Shown here piece after piece: positions 1-5,352 of a stretch of DNA of 5,352 nt (position 1 is its first letter; every line of letters begins with the position of its first letter). The translations under genes were made by a program, and so were the position numbers. The notes beneath the pieces were generated by a model. That model saw only the letters and a list, made by a program, of their open reading frames with translations. It did no database searches and was not told the DNA's origin. This DNA is from an uncultured Prevotellaceae bacterium. GTDB lineage: Bacteria; Bacteroidota; Bacteroidia; Bacteroidales; Bacteroidaceae. The stretch lies in assembly GCA_946644025.1 (NCBI GenBank), contig CAMPCG010000215.1, positions 1-5,352 of the forward strand, read 5' to 3'.

Positions 1-19
1 GCACGACAAGCGACGAAAA

Positions 20-56
20 CGGCCAAAAATATCATGTAAACTGACATTTTTGGCCG
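20..56 (-). terminator. Probable intrinsic terminator of the minus-strand gene run
   Basis: Two perfectly complementary 11-nt arms, CGGCCAAAAAT at 20-30 and ATTTTTGGCCG at 46-56, enclose a 15-nt loop. Read on the minus strand the stem is followed directly by TTTTCG, which fits an intrinsic terminator. On the plus strand it is followed by AAAAGTG, so it would work in that direction less well. It lies 134 nt past the protease stop codon. The stem is only half GC and the T-run is short, so a role in RNA 3'-end stability is also possible. Confidence 0.5.
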
Positions 57-60
57 AAAA

Positions 61-98
61 GTGTAGTTAGTGTAGTTAAAGTGCAGTTAAACTACACT
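61..98. repeat. Short repeats of GTGTAGTTAR with one inverted copy
   Basis: Three direct, slightly variable copies of a 9-11 nt unit (GTGTAGTTAG, TGTAGTTAAA, GTGCAGTTAA) start at 61, 71 and 81. They are followed by an inverted copy ending at 98. The 9 nt at 69-77 pair perfectly with 90-98, giving a potential hairpin. The unit has the same skeleton as the GGGGAGTTAR unit in the gpmI-ATPase spacer. The tract is noncoding, between the protease stop and the putative terminator. Confidence 0.6.
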
Positions 99-101
99 GC
101 G

Positions 102-126
102 TAAACCGCAGAAACACAGCGGTTTA
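102..126. other. Small perfect hairpin, 8-bp stem
   Basis: TAAACCGC at 102-109 is the exact reverse complement of GCGGTTTA at 119-126, with a 9-nt loop. Neither strand has a T-run after it, so it is not a convincing terminator. It lies in the protease 3' flank between the repeat copies and could form part of the transcript's 3' structure. Confidence 0.4.
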
Positions 127-132
127 GATGCC

Positions 133-154
133 GAAGTGTAGAAGTGTAGTTAGT
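133..154. repeat. GAAGTGTA doublet and further GTGTAGTTAG copy
   Basis: Two tandem copies of GAAGTGTA (133-140 and 141-148) run into another copy of the GTGTAGTTAG motif seen at 61-70. The copies therefore lie on both sides of the 102-126 hairpin. No coding potential is apparent. Confidence 0.45.
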
Positions 155-161
155 TTTGCAA

Positions 162-185
162 CTTTTTCTGTAGTGGAAGAAAAAG
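162..185. other. AT-rich hairpin just past the protease stop
   Basis: CTTTTTCT at 162-169 pairs perfectly with AGAAAAAG at 178-185 around an 8-nt loop, 5-28 nt beyond the stop codon of the protease gene. The stem is weak (mostly A-T) and the minus-strand tail is TTGCAAAAC, so termination here is less convincing than at 20-56. With the other elements it accounts for the noncoding 3' flank at 57-189. Confidence 0.3.
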
Positions 186-189
186 ATAT

Positions 190-1119
190 TTATCGCGATG
201 AAGAAGACTTTGTGCGGAGGTGCAGCTGGTAGAGGGCGGGTAGGAAGATGCAGAGAGAGAAGAGGACGGCCAACAGGACATGAGTGGTGCTGCCGCCAAA
301 GATGTCGGAGAGGGTGGCGTCGGGGTCGGGGTAGAGATGGTACATGAAGTAGGCCGCTGTGTTGTTGGCCCAGTGGAAGATGATGCCGGGCAGGATACTA
401 CCTGTGCGCATGAAGAGCCAGCCGAGCAGCAAGCCGATGAGGAAGGCGTGGGGCATCTGGGCCGGGTTGAGATGGGCGAGGGCAAAGAGCAGGGCGGAGA
501 CGACGATGGCGAGGAGCTTTTTGCTGGGAGTTGAGGAGTTCTTGCTTGGGCAAGCGTCCCGTTGGGCCGAGCGGAGGAGTTGAGGAGTTGAGGTTGGCCG
601 GATGCCAAGGAGGCGTCCCAGGACGGCACCGCGGAAGACGACCTCTTCGGTGATGGGCGCCAGGAGGGCAATGACGAAATAGCCGCCGCGGGTGTTCATG
701 ATGAGTGCAAGCTGCTGGTTGGCCTCATCGACAATCTGCTGTACCCATTCCGGCCAGACGGGTGTGAAGAGCTCCTGCAGGAAGAGTGAAGGGGCGAGGA
801 CGCCGAGGGCAGCAATGGCACACCAGGCCAGCACGCCGAGTTGTGATAAGTTAGAAGTGAGAAGTGAACGCCTGTCTTCCGGCCGCTTGCTACCTGAGGG
901 GCGCAAGAAGTGAGAAGGGACGTACCATTTGAGCAATATGAAGACGGCGATGGTAACGACGGAGAAGAGCAGCATGGTGATGAGGGTGCCCTCGACGGGC
1001 AGCCCTGCCTGCAGATCGCCCTTGATGAGGGCGTAAACGAAGGTGACGATGGTACTGGCCATCGCTTGGATGGCAAGGAACATGAGCACGTAGGCAATGG
1101 CGGAGAGGTAGGACTTCAT
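190..1119 (-). CDS. CPBP-family intramembrane glutamic/metalloprotease
   Basis: This is a 309-residue polytopic membrane protein of the CPBP (Abi/CAAX type II, Rce1-like) family. Family members cleave peptides within or next to the membrane; the substrate here is unknown. The three conserved motifs are all present: EEVVFR (E158, E159, R163), FxxxH (F212, H216) and HWANN (H249, N253). Hydrophobic segments lie at about 4-30, 44-65, 93-115, 147-157, 203-216, 225-238, 243-261 and 279-297. The ATG at 1119 gives an N-terminal membrane helix and is the only sensible start; no Shine-Dalgarno site precedes it. It lies 56 nt after ribF, in a gap filled by a repeat array, and is probably cotranscribed with ribF. 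Two low-complexity insertions, residues about 69-93 and 175-199, lie in loops. The second sits between motifs 1 and 2. Neither breaks the frame or removes a motif. Family assignment is firm; activity with these loops is inferred. Confidence 0.9.
   Translation of the reverse strand: MKSYLSAIAYVLMFLAIQAMASTIVTFVYALIKGDLQAGLPVEGTLITMLLFSVVTIAVFILLKWYVPSHFLRPSGSKRPEDRRSLLTSNLSQLGVLAWCAIAALGVLAPSLFLQELFTPVWPEWVQQIVDEANQQLALIMNTRGGYFVIALLAPITEEVVFRGAVLGRLLGIRPTSTPQLLRSAQRDACPSKNSSTPSKKLLAIVVSALLFALAHLNPAQMPHAFLIGLLLGWLFMRTGSILPGIIFHWANNTAAYFMYHLYPDPDATLSDIFGGSTTHVLLAVLFSLCIFLPALYQLHLRTKSSSSR
526..595 (-). repeat. In-frame repeat-core-repeat insertion in the protease gene (CAACTCCT family)
   Basis: On the coding strand, 595-574 holds just over two copies of the 8-nt unit CAACTCCT. 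A non-repetitive, GC-rich 33-nt core follows (573-541), then about 15 nt of the same unit (540-526). The tract encodes residues about 175-199, including PQLLRSAQRDACPSK and NSSTPS. The core contains a small inverted repeat, GCTTG-GG-CAAGC. The surrounding sequence reads as ordinary CPBP protein, so I infer that the tract was added to a loop. Confidence 0.65.
843..916 (-). repeat. In-frame repeat-core-repeat insertion in the protease gene (TTCTCAC heptamers)
   Basis: On the coding strand, 916-904 holds TTCTCAC followed by a degenerate unit. A non-repetitive 35-nt core rich in GC follows (903-869), then TTCAC and three heptamers, TTCTCAC, TTCTAAC and TTATCAC (868-843). It encodes residues about 69-93 in the loop before the third hydrophobic segment, including RPSGSKRPEDRR and LLTSNLS. 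The layout matches the other insertion in this gene, but with a different repeat unit and a different core. Confidence 0.65.
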
Positions 1120-1120
1120 G

Positions 1121-1169
1121 AAAATGAAAAATGATAAATGAAAAATGATAAATGAAAAATGACAAATGA
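1121..1169 (-). repeat. Intergenic heptanucleotide array, TCATTTN x7
   Basis: Seven uninterrupted 7-nt units (plus-strand form NAAATGA, N being A, T or C) fill 49 of the 56 nt between ribF and the protease gene. One base separates the array from the protease ATG. On the coding strand it is T-rich and free of stop codons in all three frames; on the opposite strand it contains TAA and TGA. It leaves little room for a promoter or ribosome-binding site, so translation of the protease may depend on the AT-rich, unstructured leader it provides. Confidence 0.85.
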
Positions 1170-1175
1170 GAGACT

Positions 1176-2177
1176 TTAGAGACGGAGGACGGCATCGCGG
1201 TCGAGAGCCATCTGGCGGGCGAGGGCCTCGGGTGAGTCGAAGTGCTGCTCATCGCGGATACGGGCCATGAAGCTGACGGTGAGCTGCTGACCGTAGAGGT
1301 CGCCGGAGAAGTCGAGTAGATGGACTTCGAGCGTCTGCTCATGACCGTCGAAGGTGGGACGCGTGCCGATATTCATAAGGGCGGTGCTTGGAGGAAGGTG
1401 GAAGGAGGAAGGAGGAAGGAGGTTAGATGAGGATAAAATGGTTACCTTCACGGCATAGACGCCAGCTTTGGGGATGAGCTTGCAGGGGTCAGTGAGGCGG
1501 AGGTTTGCGGTGGGGAAACCCAGGCGACGGCCTATCTGCTGGCCGTGGACCACCTGGCCGGTGAGGGTGTAAGGACGACCGAGACAGTGGGCTGCCTCAG
1601 CGACGTCGCCCGCCTGGAGCAGACGACGGACGAGGGAGGAGCTGACGGGAGCCGTGTTGGGCGTTGGGGAATTGGGGAGTTGGGGAGTTGAGTATTGAGC
1701 GTTAAATGGTGGGAGGGGCTTGGCCAGGAGAACTTCGATGTTCAGTTCACGTCCGAAGGCAGCATAGTCGTCGAAGCCTTGGACGCGGTCGTGGCCAAAG
1801 CGGTTATCGTAGCCGGTGAGCAACGTCTTGACGGAGAGCTGTTCTGACAGCACGCTGCGCATGAAGTCGTGGGCCGAGAGTGCCGCCATCATCCGGTTGA
1901 AGCGCAGCACCAACAGCACGTCGATGCCCGTTGTTGCGAGCAAAGCCTGCTTCTCGGCAAAGGTGGAGAGCAGCATCGGCTGCCACTCTGACTGCAGTGT
2001 CTGTCGCGGATGCTGGTCGAAGGTGATGACCATGGTCTGCTGTCTACGTTCGTCGGCCACCTGTCGCAGTTGTTCCAGCAGATAGCGGTGCCCGCGGTGC
2101 AGGCCGTCGAAGAATCCGATGGTGGCGGCGAAGGTGCCTTGTAAATGGAGTGACGAATCGTAGTATATGGTGGTCAT
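1176..2177 (-). CDS. ribF: Bifunctional riboflavin kinase / FMN adenylyltransferase (FAD synthetase)
   Basis: RibF phosphorylates riboflavin to FMN and adenylates FMN to FAD, in the cytoplasm, using ATP in both steps. The N-terminal adenylyltransferase domain (about 1-185) shows the nucleotidyltransferase motif GFFDGLHRGH (21-30), TGYDNRFGHDR (121-131) and the serine-rich SSSLVRR (179-185). The C-terminal riboflavin kinase domain (about 186-333) shows GFPTAN (220-225), NIGTRPTF (269-276) and LEVHLLDF with the likely catalytic E284. The start is ATG at 2177, giving MTTIYYDSS; the frame stays open upstream, but only through repeats and out-of-frame ATPase sequence. At 333 residues it is about 20-30 longer than typical RibF. 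The excess matches two low-complexity tracts: residues 159-174, just before the SSS motif, and 253-263, just before NIGTRPT. All recognised catalytic motifs are intact, so it is probably functional. It lies between two TCATTTR arrays and is likely cotranscribed with the ATPase and protease genes. Confidence 0.95.
   Translation of the reverse strand: MTTIYYDSSLHLQGTFAATIGFFDGLHRGHRYLLEQLRQVADERRQQTMVITFDQHPRQTLQSEWQPMLLSTFAEKQALLATTGIDVLLVLRFNRMMAALSAHDFMRSVLSEQLSVKTLLTGYDNRFGHDRVQGFDDYAAFGRELNIEVLLAKPLPPFNAQYSTPQLPNSPTPNTAPVSSSLVRRLLQAGDVAEAAHCLGRPYTLTGQVVHGQQIGRRLGFPTANLRLTDPCKLIPKAGVYAVKVTILSSSNLLPPSSFHLPPSTALMNIGTRPTFDGHEQTLEVHLLDFSGDLYGQQLTVSFMARIRDEQHFDSPEALARQMALDRDAVLRL
1390..1422 (-). 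repeat. In-frame CCTCCTT heptamer tract in the riboflavin kinase domain of ribF
   Basis: Reading the coding strand from 1422, four heptamers (CCTCCTT three times, then CCACCTT) and a 5-nt partial unit make 33 nt, exactly 11 codons. They encode most of SNLLPPSSFHLPPST in a loop preceding NIGTRPTF. The same heptamer family occurs in the ATPase gene at 3722-3760. Confidence 0.8.
1657..1703 (-). repeat. In-frame AACTCCCC-type tract in the FAD synthetase domain of ribF
   Basis: The plus strand shows consecutive 7-8 nt units beginning with TTG: TTGGGCG, TTGGGGAA, TTGGGGAG twice, TTGAGTA and TTGAGCG. On the coding strand they read AACTCCCC-like. They encode residues 159-174 (NAQYSTPQLPNSPTPN), just upstream of the conserved SSSLVRR motif. 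The last two units resemble the TTGAGCATTGAAG motif in the gpmI-ATPase spacer, which suggests that two repeat families are joined here. Confidence 0.7.
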
Positions 2178-2186
2178 TGGGAGTGG

Positions 2187-2242
<56 letters not shown>

Positions 2243-2248
2243 GAGGCT

Positions 2249-4828
2249 TCAGTGTCGGCGGCGGAAGAAGCGGTAGAGCTCGCCAGCGATGAGCACTACG
2301 GATGTGCCGCCGACAATCTGCAGCCAGTCGATGAGAGGTAGGGGGACGGTGCGGAACATCTGTCCGCCCAGCTCCACGATGAGCCACTGTCCGCCAAGAA
2401 TCATGACGAGCACCAGCAGGAATCCGCGGCTGTGGCGCAGATTGCAGAAGGCCGACTCGTCCGACCCCAGCGTCTTGGCATTGAAGAGGTTCCACCATTG
2501 CAGCATGACGAAGACGGTGAAGAACTTCGTCAGCTCGTAGATGTCGACGCCAGCCCCGCCTGCACGGTTCTCTAACCAGTAGAGATAGACGAAGGTGAAG
2601 GCAAAGAAGAGCAGTCCCGTCAGCAGGATGCCGCGGCCCACGGAGCGGCTGATGATGAAGTCGGAGGGCTGTCGCGGCTGCTGCCGCATGACGTCGTGCG
2701 ACGGTGGCAGCGATGCCAGCGCCATGGCGGCAAAGGTGTCCATGATGAGGTTGATCCAGAGAATCTGTGTGACGGTGAGCGGCAGCTCGGTACCTATCAG
2801 CGAGCCGCAGAGCACCAGCAGCAGTGCCGTGACGTTGACGACAAGCTGGAAGAAGATGAAACGCTGTATGTTGCGGTAGATGGAGCGCCCCCATTCCACC
2901 GCCTTGACCACCGAGCGGAACGAGTCGTCGATGATGGTGATGTCGCTGGCATGCTTGGCGACGCTGGTGCCTGAGCCCAGCGACAGGCCGATGTGGGCGT
3001 GGTTCAGGGCCGGCGCATCGTTAGTGCCGTCGCCCGTCACGGCCACGACGTTGCCGCGCTGCTGCAGCAGCTGCACCAGGCGCTGCTTGTCGGTGGGCCG
3101 GGCACGGCTCATCACCTTCAGTCTGTCGACGCTAGCCAGTGCCTCTTCGTCGGTGAGTCGGCTGAAATCCGTTCCTGTGATGTGAGCGTCGGGGTCCTGC
3201 TGAGCAGCGTCAGCGTCGACGATGCCTATCTGCCGCCCAATCTCCATGGCCGTAGCCTGCGTATCTCCCGTCACGATTTTTACCTCGATGCCGGCCTGTC
3301 GGCAGTCGCTGACGGCCTGTGGCACATCGGGGCGCACGGGGTCGCTGATGGCCACGACGGCCAGGAAGTGCTGGTCGCAGGTCAGGGCCAGCGTGCGCAT
3401 GGCCTGCTGTTGCCATTGCAGCAACAGGTCGCTGACAGCCTTCTGTTCTGCATCGTCGGTCCAGCGGCACTGGGCGAGGACAATCTCTGGAGCACCCTTG
3501 ACAAACGTGTGGCTGCTGCCGTCGGCCAGCGTCGCCGTGGTCTGCATGTACTTGCGCTCAGTAGAGAACGGCACCTGATCGGTGATGGCGGCCTCGGCAC
3601 GCAGTTGCCGGTAGTCGACACCCTGCTCCTGCAGGTAGCGCAGCAGGGCCACCTCGGTGGGGTTGCCCACGCCCTGCTGGCCGTCGAGTTCAGCCGTGCT
3701 GTTCAGGGCAATGGCGTGGAAAAGGAGGGAGGAGGGAGGAAGGAGGAGGGAGGAAGGAGGAGTGTGAATAGTTGAGATGTGCGCCACCCGCATCACGTTC
3801 TGCGTCAGCGTGCCGGTCTTGTCGGTACAGATGACGGAGACGGCGCCCATCGTCTCGGTGGCCGAGAGCTTGCGCACCAGGATATTAGACTTGAGCATGC
3901 GGCGCATGTTGAGCGCCAGGGCCAGTGTGACCGCCATAGGCAGACCCTCGGGGACGGCCATCACGATGAGCGTGACGGCCATCATGAAGTACTGCAGCAC
4001 CACCTCGAGCATGCCCACGTAGTTGTCTGTATGCCAGAGGGGGCTGGTCAGCACGTCGTGAATCAGGAAACTGAAGAAGGCGGCAAACGACAACACCGAC
4101 CCCACCTTGCTGATGAGCTGTGCCAGACGGTCGAGCTGCTGGTTGAGCGGCGTCTTCACGCCGGTCAGCTCCGTGGCCTGACGGGCTACACGCCCTATCT
4201 CCGTGGCGTCGCCGACAGCCGTCACGACGCAGGTGGCCGTGCCGCTCATCACCATCGACGAGCGCAGCACGACGTTCGGCGGATAGGCCTGGGCGTGGCC
4301 GTCGGCAGCGGTCGCCTGTGCATTCTTCTCAGCCACGGGCTCGCCCGTCAGCGACGACTCATCGACCTGCAGGCTGTTCGACAGCAGCAGACGGCCGTCG
4401 GCAGGCACCTCGTCGCCCGTCTCGAGCAGCACGATGTCGCCCACGACGACCTCGCGGCGCGCTATCTGGCTGACGTGGCCGTCGCGGCGCACCTTGACGG
4501 GCTGCTCCTCGCCCAAGGCCGTGAGCACATCGAAGCGTCGCACGGCGTCGCGCTCGAAGTAGAATCCCACGGTGGTAGCGAAAAAGATGGCCAGAATGAT
4601 GCCGATGGTCTCGATGAAGTCGCCGCTCACAAAGGCCAATGCCAGCGAGAGGAAGGCGGCCACCAGCAGGATACGCACAATGGGGTCCTGGTACTTCTCG
4701 ACATAGAGCTGCCACAGCGAGCGGCGGCGCGGCGGCGTCAGTACGTTCTCGCCGTACTGTTGCCGGCGCGCTGCTATCTCAGTCGTGCTGAGGCCAGACA
4801 GGTGATTGGTCGTTTCTTCGGGGGGCAT
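2249..4828 (-). CDS. PMCA-type (P2B) calcium-translocating P-type ATPase
   Basis: This 859-residue P-type ATPase most likely exports Ca2+ from the cytoplasm, driven by ATP. The N-terminal cation-ATPase segment (about 7-45) precedes TM1-TM2 (about 50-91). The actuator domain carries TGEP (161-164), and TM4 carries PEGLP (293-297). The phosphorylated aspartate is D336 in DKTGTLT. The nucleotide domain has FSTERKYM (421-428) and KGAPE (444-448). The hinge has TGD (520-522) and TGDGTNDAP (598-606). TM6 carries NLIMD (693-697), the Asn/Asp pair that binds Ca2+ in P2-type pumps, in a PMCA-like context. The remaining TM segments run to about residue 853, so all ten helices are present and the length suits a bacterial P2B pump. 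There is no long C-terminal regulatory tail. The ATG at 4828 gives a normal N-terminus. A low-complexity insert of about 15 residues (355-369) follows the phosphorylation motif at the edge of the nucleotide domain. The family is clear; Ca2+ over another divalent cation is inferred from motif context. Confidence 0.93.
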   Translation of the reverse strand: MPPEETTNHLSGLSTTEIAARRQQYGENVLTPPRRRSLWQLYVEKYQDPIVRILLVAAFLSLALAFVSGDFIETIGIILAIFFATTVGFYFERDAVRRFDVLTALGEEQPVKVRRDGHVSQIARREVVVGDIVLLETGDEVPADGRLLLSNSLQVDESSLTGEPVAEKNAQATAADGHAQAYPPNVVLRSSMVMSGTATCVVTAVGDATEIGRVARQATELTGVKTPLNQQLDRLAQLISKVGSVLSFAAFFSFLIHDVLTSPLWHTDNYVGMLEVVLQYFMMAVTLIVMAVPEGLPMAVTLALALNMRRMLKSNILVRKLSATETMGAVSVICTDKTGTLTQNVMRVAHISTIHTPPSSLLLPPSSLLFHAIALNSTAELDGQQGVGNPTEVALLRYLQEQGVDYRQLRAEAAITDQVPFSTERKYMQTTATLADGSSHTFVKGAPEIVLAQCRWTDDAEQKAVSDLLLQWQQQAMRTLALTCDQHFLAVVAISDPVRPDVPQAVSDCRQAGIEVKIVTGDTQATAMEIGRQIGIVDADAAQQDPDAHITGTDFSRLTDEEALASVDRLKVMSRARPTDKQRLVQLLQQRGNVVAVTGDGTNDAPALNHAHIGLSLGSGTSVAKHASDITIIDDSFRSVVKAVEWGRSIYRNIQRFIFFQLVVNVTALLLVLCGSLIGTELPLTVTQILWINLIMDTFAAMALASLPPSHDVMRQQPRQPSDFIISRSVGRGILLTGLLFFAFTFVYLYWLENRAGGAGVDIYELTKFFTVFVMLQWWNLFNAKTLGSDESAFCNLRHSRGFLLVLVMILGGQWLIVELGGQMFRTVPLPLIDWLQIVGGTSVVLIAGELYRFFRRRH
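3722..3760 (-). repeat. In-frame CCTCCYT heptamer tract in the Ca2+-ATPase gene
   Basis: The coding strand from 3760 reads as five 7-nt units alternating CCTCCTT and CCTCCCT, with a 4-nt partial unit: 39 nt, exactly 13 codons. It encodes PPSSLLLPPSSLL, residues 357-369, between the segment after DKTGTLTQ and the conserved start of the nucleotide domain (ALNSTAELD). It is a pure homopurine/homopyrimidine run, which may adopt a non-B structure. It is closely related to the ribF tract at 1390-1422. Confidence 0.85.
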
Positions 4829-4838
4829 GGTTGTTTTG

Positions 4839-4978
4839 GGGGAGATAAGGGGAGTTAGGGGGAGTTAAGGGGAGTTAGGGGACTATAGTTTTGAGCATTG
4901 AAGGGACGATGGTTCTGAGCATTGAAGTAACGTCCCTTAACTCCCCTTTAACTCCCCTTTAACTCCTCCTAACTCCCC
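4839..4978. repeat. Large inverted repeat of 10-nt units in the gpmI-ATPase spacer
   Basis: The left arm (4839-4883) holds four exact-period 10-nt units (GGGGAGATAA, then GGGGAGTTAG or GGGGAGTTAA) ending in GGGAC. The right arm (4932-4978) is the near-complete reverse complement, with units of 9-12 nt ending in TAACTCCCC. In RNA the arms could form an imperfect stem of roughly 40-45 bp around a loop of about 48 nt. The element fills nearly all of the 156-nt spacer. No T-run follows the stem on the minus strand, and I see no clear Bacteroidetes TAnnTTTG promoter. It may insulate gpmI from the ATPase gene or stabilise a 3' end. Confidence 0.75.
4888..4935. repeat. Two tandem 24-nt imperfect copies in the loop of the inverted repeat
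   Basis: The copies at 4888-4911 and 4912-4935 match at 18 of 24 positions and share TGAGCATTGAAG followed two bases later by ACG. AAGGGACG (4901-4908) and CGTCCCTT (4931-4938) are also exact reverse complements, so the loop could fold into its own 8-bp hairpin. The 8-nt palindrome ACTATAGT sits at 4882-4889. Nothing here codes for protein. Confidence 0.6.
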
Positions 4979-4984
4979 AAGAAA

Positions 4985-5352
4985 TTAGTCACAGATGAGG
5001 CACTCGCCCGTCATGTCCTTCGGCTGCTCCAGTCCCATGATGTGCAGGATAGAGGGAGCCACGTCGGCCAGGCGACCGTCCTTCACCGTTGCCGAGTTGT
5101 TGTCGGTGACATAGATGAAGGGCACGGGGTTCAGCGAGTGGGCCGTGTTGGGCGTGCCGTCGGGGTTGATGGCGTTGTCAGCATTGCCGTGGTCGGCAAT
5201 GATGATGGCCTCGTAGCCGTTCTTCTTGGCAGCCTCGATGACGGCCTCCACACATTTGTCGACGGCCCAGACGGCCTTGGCAATGGCGTTGTAGACGCCG
5301 GTGTGACCCACCATGTCGCCATTGGCGAAGTTCACCACGATGAAGTCGTACT
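4985..5352 (-). CDS. gpmI: 2,3-bisphosphoglycerate-independent phosphoglycerate mutase, C-terminal part
   Basis: iPGM interconverts 3- and 2-phosphoglycerate in glycolysis and gluconeogenesis and uses two metal ions, commonly Mn2+. Only the last 122 complete codons of a protein usually about 505-515 residues long are inside the window; the gene continues past 5352. The reading frame at the edge gives [18 protein letters not shown]. Three C-terminal metal-site blocks of the family are present: DMVGH (Asp codon 5315-5317, His codon 5303-5305), ADHGNAD (Asp codon 5192-5194, His codon 5189-5191) and AHSLNPVP (His codon 5138-5140). The protein ends ...MTGECLICD before TAA at 4985-4987. The GTG at 5336-5338 is an internal valine, not a start. 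This part carries no repeat insertion. It is upstream of the ATPase gene on the same strand but separated from it by a large inverted repeat, so cotranscription is uncertain. Confidence 0.96.
   Translation of the reverse strand, partial: YDFIVVNFANGDMVGHTGVYNAIAKAVWAVDKCVEAVIEAAKKNGYEAIIIADHGNADNAINPDGTPNTAHSLNPVPFIYVTDNNSATVKDGRLADVAPSILHIMGLEQPKDMTGECLICD

Noticed and set aside
150..671. Ser/Pro-rich minus-strand open frame overlapping the protease gene
   Set aside because: It lies within a gene with intact CPBP motifs in another frame and shows only low-complexity composition.
890..1342. Minus-strand open frame across the ribF-protease junction
   Set aside because: It overlaps both real genes out of frame and stays open only because the TCATTT array lacks stops.
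3722..3760. GGAGG-rich plus-strand run as a ribosome-binding region
   Set aside because: All genes here are on the minus strand, and the run lies inside the ATPase coding sequence with no plausible plus-strand gene after it.
2993..4858. Long plus-strand open frames opposite the ATPase gene (2993-3775, 3779-4858)
   Set aside because: They are antisense to a gene with every P-type ATPase motif. Their Gly/His/Arg/Asp-rich composition is that expected from the complement of a GC-rich gene.
4839..4978. Insertion sequence or MITE defined by terminal inverted repeats
   Set aside because: The arms are tandem simple units rather than unique terminal repeats. I found no flanking target duplication and no transposase.
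5336..5338. GTG as the start of a short independent gene
   Set aside because: The frame continues upstream to the window edge with typical iPGM sequence, so this codon is an internal valine of gpmI.

Overview
The window looks like chromosomal DNA from a Bacteroidales bacterium, most likely a Prevotella-type genome. The inference rests on protein style (iPGM, PMCA-type Ca2+ ATPase, RibF and a CPBP protease with Bacteroidales-like sequences), the lack of Shine-Dalgarno sites before the starts, and short simple-sequence repeats scattered in and between genes. Species cannot be named from this sequence.

All four genes lie on the minus strand and are read from right to left. They are the 3' end of gpmI (cofactor-independent phosphoglycerate mutase; start outside the window), a complete PMCA-type calcium-translocating P-type ATPase (859 aa), ribF (bifunctional riboflavin kinase/FAD synthetase, 333 aa), and a CPBP-family intramembrane metalloprotease (309 aa). 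The ATPase-ribF gap (71 nt) and the ribF-protease gap (56 nt) are small enough for one transcript. The gpmI-ATPase gap (156 nt) holds a large inverted repeat that could separate the units. A hairpin with a T-run, at 20-56, is a plausible terminator for the whole run. The genes share no obvious pathway: glycolysis, calcium export, flavin cofactor synthesis and membrane proteolysis.

The unusual content is the repeats. Each of the three gene junctions, and the 3' flank, carries short tandem repeats. Three of the four genes also carry repeat tracts inside the reading frame, five in all. Two heptanucleotide families occur twice each, in different places: TCATTTR in two intergenic arrays around ribF, and CCTCCYT inside both ribF and the ATPase gene. 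A third, TTCTCAC, occurs inside the protease gene. Related 8-10 nt units (CAACTCCT, AACTCCCC, TTAACTCCCC) occur in the protease gene, in ribF and in the gpmI-ATPase gap. The intragenic tracts encode low-complexity Pro/Ser/Thr/Leu loops between conserved motifs and do not break the frame. In the protease gene both tracts have a repeat-core-repeat form with a GC-rich, non-repetitive core of 33-35 nt. This looks like a modular repeat population that inserts or expands in both genes and spacers. It resembles in style the heptanucleotide STRR repeats of cyanobacteria, but I cannot say from one window how widespread it is in the genome.
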